Assembly: GCA_021018815.1 (NCBI GenBank)
Contig: JAITYX010000042.1
Span: 2,371,001 to 2,435,000 of the forward strand
Direction: 5' to 3'
Source of the DNA: Talinum fruticosum
Taxonomy: Eukaryota > Streptophyta > Magnoliopsida > Caryophyllales > Talinaceae
DNA: 64,000 bases
Shown in pieces: positions 61,432-64,000 of the stretch. The position numbers and the translations under genes are program-made. A model generated the notes under the pieces. The model made no database searches and was not told the DNA's origin. It saw nothing but the letters and a program-made list of their open reading frames with translations. Each line of letters begins with the position of its first letter. Position 1 is the stretch's first letter.

Positions 61432-63144
61432 TTATGATTCCTCAGAAGTTTCTATTTCGCTTCTCTTCGTAAGACCCAGGGCAGAAGTTAAGTAATGCTT
61501 TACTGACTTCATTTTTTCCACTAATGGGATGAATTTAGAGGAAGAGGAAGAAAACTCAAAGCAGGTAGGCTTTGTTGCTGATGAGCAACCAAGAGACTCG
61601 ATTAACTCCTCGACAGAGAGCATCTGGAACTTTGTGGGGGTGTTGAGGGCAATATTGTCAACCTTATGCTCATATATTTTCCCATTCTTGTCAAGCTTGT
61701 ACTCTGAGATCCCATCAAAACGACCTTGGGCTTCCCATGGGACTCGTGGGATGCCATGAACAGTCCAGCGAACCAGGATGACATTCTCCACAGGCTGCCA
61801 TACTCTCAGGATGTCAAGCCAAAGATCCTTGAAAAAATTCTTCCTTGGAATCGAAGTGCCCAGAAGATTGATTTATAGTTTTCAATTCCAGCAACTGTGT
61901 TCCGGGGTCAATGAAGACAATATCATCCCTAGATATAGAAGTCCAAGAAAATTGAAAGTAAGAACCTCATCAAAATGAAAAGCAAAATATGCCCCAAACA
62001 AAGGCAGAAGGCATTAGATTGCATACAACAAGGCCTCATCAAGCCCTTCCCATTCAAGCAAAGAAAACGGTGTCTAAAAACTGAAGTACCGCAGGCATGA
62101 AACCTCCGAATATTACCGAATTCTAACTTTCTTTTAGTTGTTTCCTTGGTAATTTTTCAACAGAAAATCTACAAAATTATACCTGAATTCTGATGCTCAA
62201 ATATACATACCCAGAACACCATATAGGACTGCTTAGCTGCATTTATCGTCTAGACAATATTCACAATTTCCACAGATTCCTAAATTTCCCTGAATTTTTC
62301 TTTAAATTTTCTATATGATCCCATAGATTCCTACAAATTCCTAATCTTATTTTCTCACATTTCAAATGCTTATCTAATTTTCTACCAATTCCTATATAAT
62401 TATACATATTTCAAATTCTTACCTTAAATCTACAATTTCTAGAGATTCTTCCTGGCAAATTAAACAGGCACATAGGCAATTCAGTCAAGAAATTGGGAGA
62501 AAGTTGCTCTATATCTACTGCACAATTGGAAAATCTCCATGGATCCAGCTACTTCAAGCTTCAAATTATCATCTAAAATCAACCTCTATTAGAAAAGTAC
62601 ATAGAAAAATACAATTTATCATTTAAAATCAACATATACCCAACAGTAAAATAAAAAATAAAAAAAGCCAAGCCACGATATAAACTTCACAATTTTGCAT
62701 ATGAGAAACGACATTCAGAAGCAAAAAGTCCGGGAAACAATGAAATGGAGAGAGAGAAAAGAAGCAAAACCTGTAAATGTCGAAAGCAGGATCCCTATCA
62801 AACAATTCTGGAAACTCCTCGCGCAAGCTTCGAATGGCGTAGCCCATATTCAAATGGTAATTCTGATCATCTTCATCCTCCTTCCTCCGCTTCGGAGAAG
62901 AAGACGGCGTCGCCGGGCCAATCGGCTTCACAGGAGCCGAAAATTGATTGCACGCGCCTATGTTTGGCTCAGGGCTCGTGACTTTAGCATCGAAATTCTT
63001 GGTTTTGGCACAAACCCTAAGGTTGACCCTGCAAACTCCATTGAGATTGATGTTGGAGATCGAGGTGTAATTGAGGATCTTAGGGTTAGGGTTTGCGAAA
63101 GTATTCGTCAATCCTAGAACGGACATTGGAAATTGGGTGTTCAC
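61432..63144 (-). CDS. DUF2358 protein (At2g46220 type), probably plastid-targeted; two frame breaks
   Basis: Function unknown; DUF2358 proteins have an NTF2-like cone fold by family knowledge. Two exons: 63144-62771 and 61928-61432, joined in phase 2 (TAC AG|G GAT). The first 55 residues are rich in Ser, Asn and Thr, poor in acidic residues, and look like a chloroplast transit peptide. A Pro/Ser/Lys-rich linker (PATPSSSPKRRKEDEDD) leads to the domain: LREEFPELFDRDPAFDIYR, DDIVFIDP, ENYKSIFWALRF, FFKDLWLDILRVWQPVENVI, RWTVHGIPRVPWEAQGRFDG, SEYKLDKNGKIYEHKVDNIA. The frame breaks twice in exon 2, at G4 61904-61907 and at A6 61832-61837; one added base at each site restores the family sequence. 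The tail is Ser-rich. Adjacent to ABIL1, as in Arabidopsis by recollection. Confidence 0.88.
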
Positions 63145-63149
63145 GAGGA

Positions 63150-63859
63150 ATGCGGTGGGAGTGGGGACAGAGAAAGGGGGAAAATGTGATCTTCAACAAA
63201 GTGACCAAAAGTTCAATGCAAAACCTTTTTAAAACATCAATAAAAGCGATAAAAAGTTTGAAATCCTTTGGATCATTACTACTCTATAGCCAAAGTTTGT
63301 AAATGTATTATTAATCGTTAATTTAAATATATTTCTATCTTACTTATAATATTAATTTAATCAAAAATTATGTTTTTTGATTTTGATATGTCGTTCATAG
63401 AAATAGGCGAGCCAAAGTATAAGTTCATATAATAAATTTTCGTATGATATAATAGATCAAATTTAAACGAAATATCACATTAATTAAGTCATATTAAATT
63501 TTATTGTTGTAACATTCATTTTTGGGATCTCCTTTCCAAAAATCTTCCAATTGGGTATTAGTGTATAGATATATTTTGTAGTGATGGGCTGGTCCAGTGG
63601 CGCAATTTTTGTTTGGTAATAATGTTTTGGAATATTATTGACAAAAAAGGCAAAATTTTATTTTTTGGTATGAAATCAATATAAAAAAACCTTATAAAAG
63701 AAATTCCAAAATTCTCTCTTTCATTCCTATCTTTTACAGTGAAAACTAACAAACCTGATTCTACTTGTAATTTAGATTTGGCACATCCTTATAGTTTGCA
63801 CGAGGCGTCATGTAAGTATACTGTTGTAGCACGGGAGTTTCTTTCATTCCAAATGAGAG
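63150..63859. other. Intergenic upstream of the DUF2358 gene, no gene seen
   Basis: Promoter side of the DUF2358 gene followed by AT-rich sequence. A CT-containing stretch near 63713-63735 is unremarkable. Confidence 0.45.
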
Positions 63860-63999
63860 ATGTAATCGTGGTTATGCATATGCTAACGATCTTATAATGG
63901 ACTTTGGTGTATCTCGTGAAGGGTGTAAGCCTGCTCAACATCTTGTATACACCAAAGCCCGTTATAAGATCTTTGACATATGCATAACCACGATTACAT
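63860..63999. repeat. Near-perfect inverted repeat, 53-bp arms, 34-nt loop (MIRNA-like foldback or inverted duplication), at right edge
   Basis: The arm at 63860-63912 (ATGTAATCGTGGTTATGCAT...) is the reverse complement of 63947-63999 at 48 of 53 positions, with no gaps. As plus-strand RNA, two of the five differences are G:U wobbles, leaving three mismatches. The sequence is not low complexity. The arms may extend beyond position 64000 only on the right; to the left of 63860 the partner is outside the window. I do not recognise a known microRNA in it. Confidence 0.75.
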
Positions 64000-64000
64000 T

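Noticed and set aside
12049..63144. Calling each frame-broken gene a pseudogene
   Set aside because: All breaks are -1 and mostly homopolymeric, while protein conservation on both sides and splice sites are intact; assembly error is the simpler explanation.
1..64000. Search for viral, bacterial or organellar inserts
   Set aside because: No such coding blocks, rRNA or plastid/mitochondrial genes were recognised. The tRNA-Gly has nuclear features (no encoded CCA, a T-run RNA polymerase III terminator).

Overview
This is nuclear DNA of a flowering plant, most likely a core eudicot. It is AT-rich, with split genes, GT-AG introns, long leader introns, (AT)n and (GA)n microsatellites, and many small non-autonomous transposons. 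All the protein families recognised are land-plant families. I cannot name the species.

Layout, left to right: (1) 0.7-1.7 kb, minus: first two exons of an LRB/POB1 BTB protein, running off the left edge. (2) 4.7-8.5 kb, minus: coiled-coil protein of the BRANCHLESS TRICHOME / 'myosin heavy chain-like' family. (3) 12.0-15.2 kb, minus: short PIP5K10/11-type phosphatidylinositol phosphate kinase. (4) 16.5-20 kb: 5'-truncated LINE with a 21-bp target duplication, a Tourist-like MITE and an unassigned pyrimidine-rich block. (5) 22.0-24.7 kb, minus: HAWAIIAN SKIRT F-box protein. (6) 25-31 kb: repeat-rich, gene-free. (7) 31.3-32.1 kb, minus: single-exon C2-domain protein. (8) 33.2-33.9 kb: hAT MITE with a perfect 8-bp target duplication. 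(9) 34.8-38.2 kb, plus: FCF1/UTP24 rRNA-processing PIN protein. (10) 38.9-46.8 kb, minus: large glycosyltransferase of the At4g01210/At5g04480 type. (11) 49.05 kb, plus: tRNA-Gly(TCC). (12) 50.0-52.8 kb, minus: MGP4/RGXT-type GT77 xylosyltransferase. (13) 54.2-58.3 kb, minus: ABIL1, a SCAR/WAVE-complex subunit. (14) 61.4-63.1 kb, minus: DUF2358 protein, probably plastidial. (15) 63.86-64.0 kb: near-perfect 53-bp inverted repeat with a 34-nt loop, cut by the right edge.

The genes do not form one pathway. Their interest is positional. From memory, the Arabidopsis counterparts fall in two or three blocks: At2g46220-46260 (DUF2358, ABIL1, FCF1, coiled coil, LRB1; At3g61590/61600 for HWS and LRB2) and At4g01190-01220 (PIPK10, C2, glycosyltransferase, MGP4). 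The window interleaves these sets, which is what an unfractionated copy of the ancestral segment would look like.

At least eight reading-frame breaks occur in five conserved genes. All require one extra base to restore the frame, and most lie in homopolymers. This looks more like systematic homopolymer under-calling in the assembly than five independent pseudogenes. Exon coordinates are from splice-site and family reasoning alone; no database was searched.
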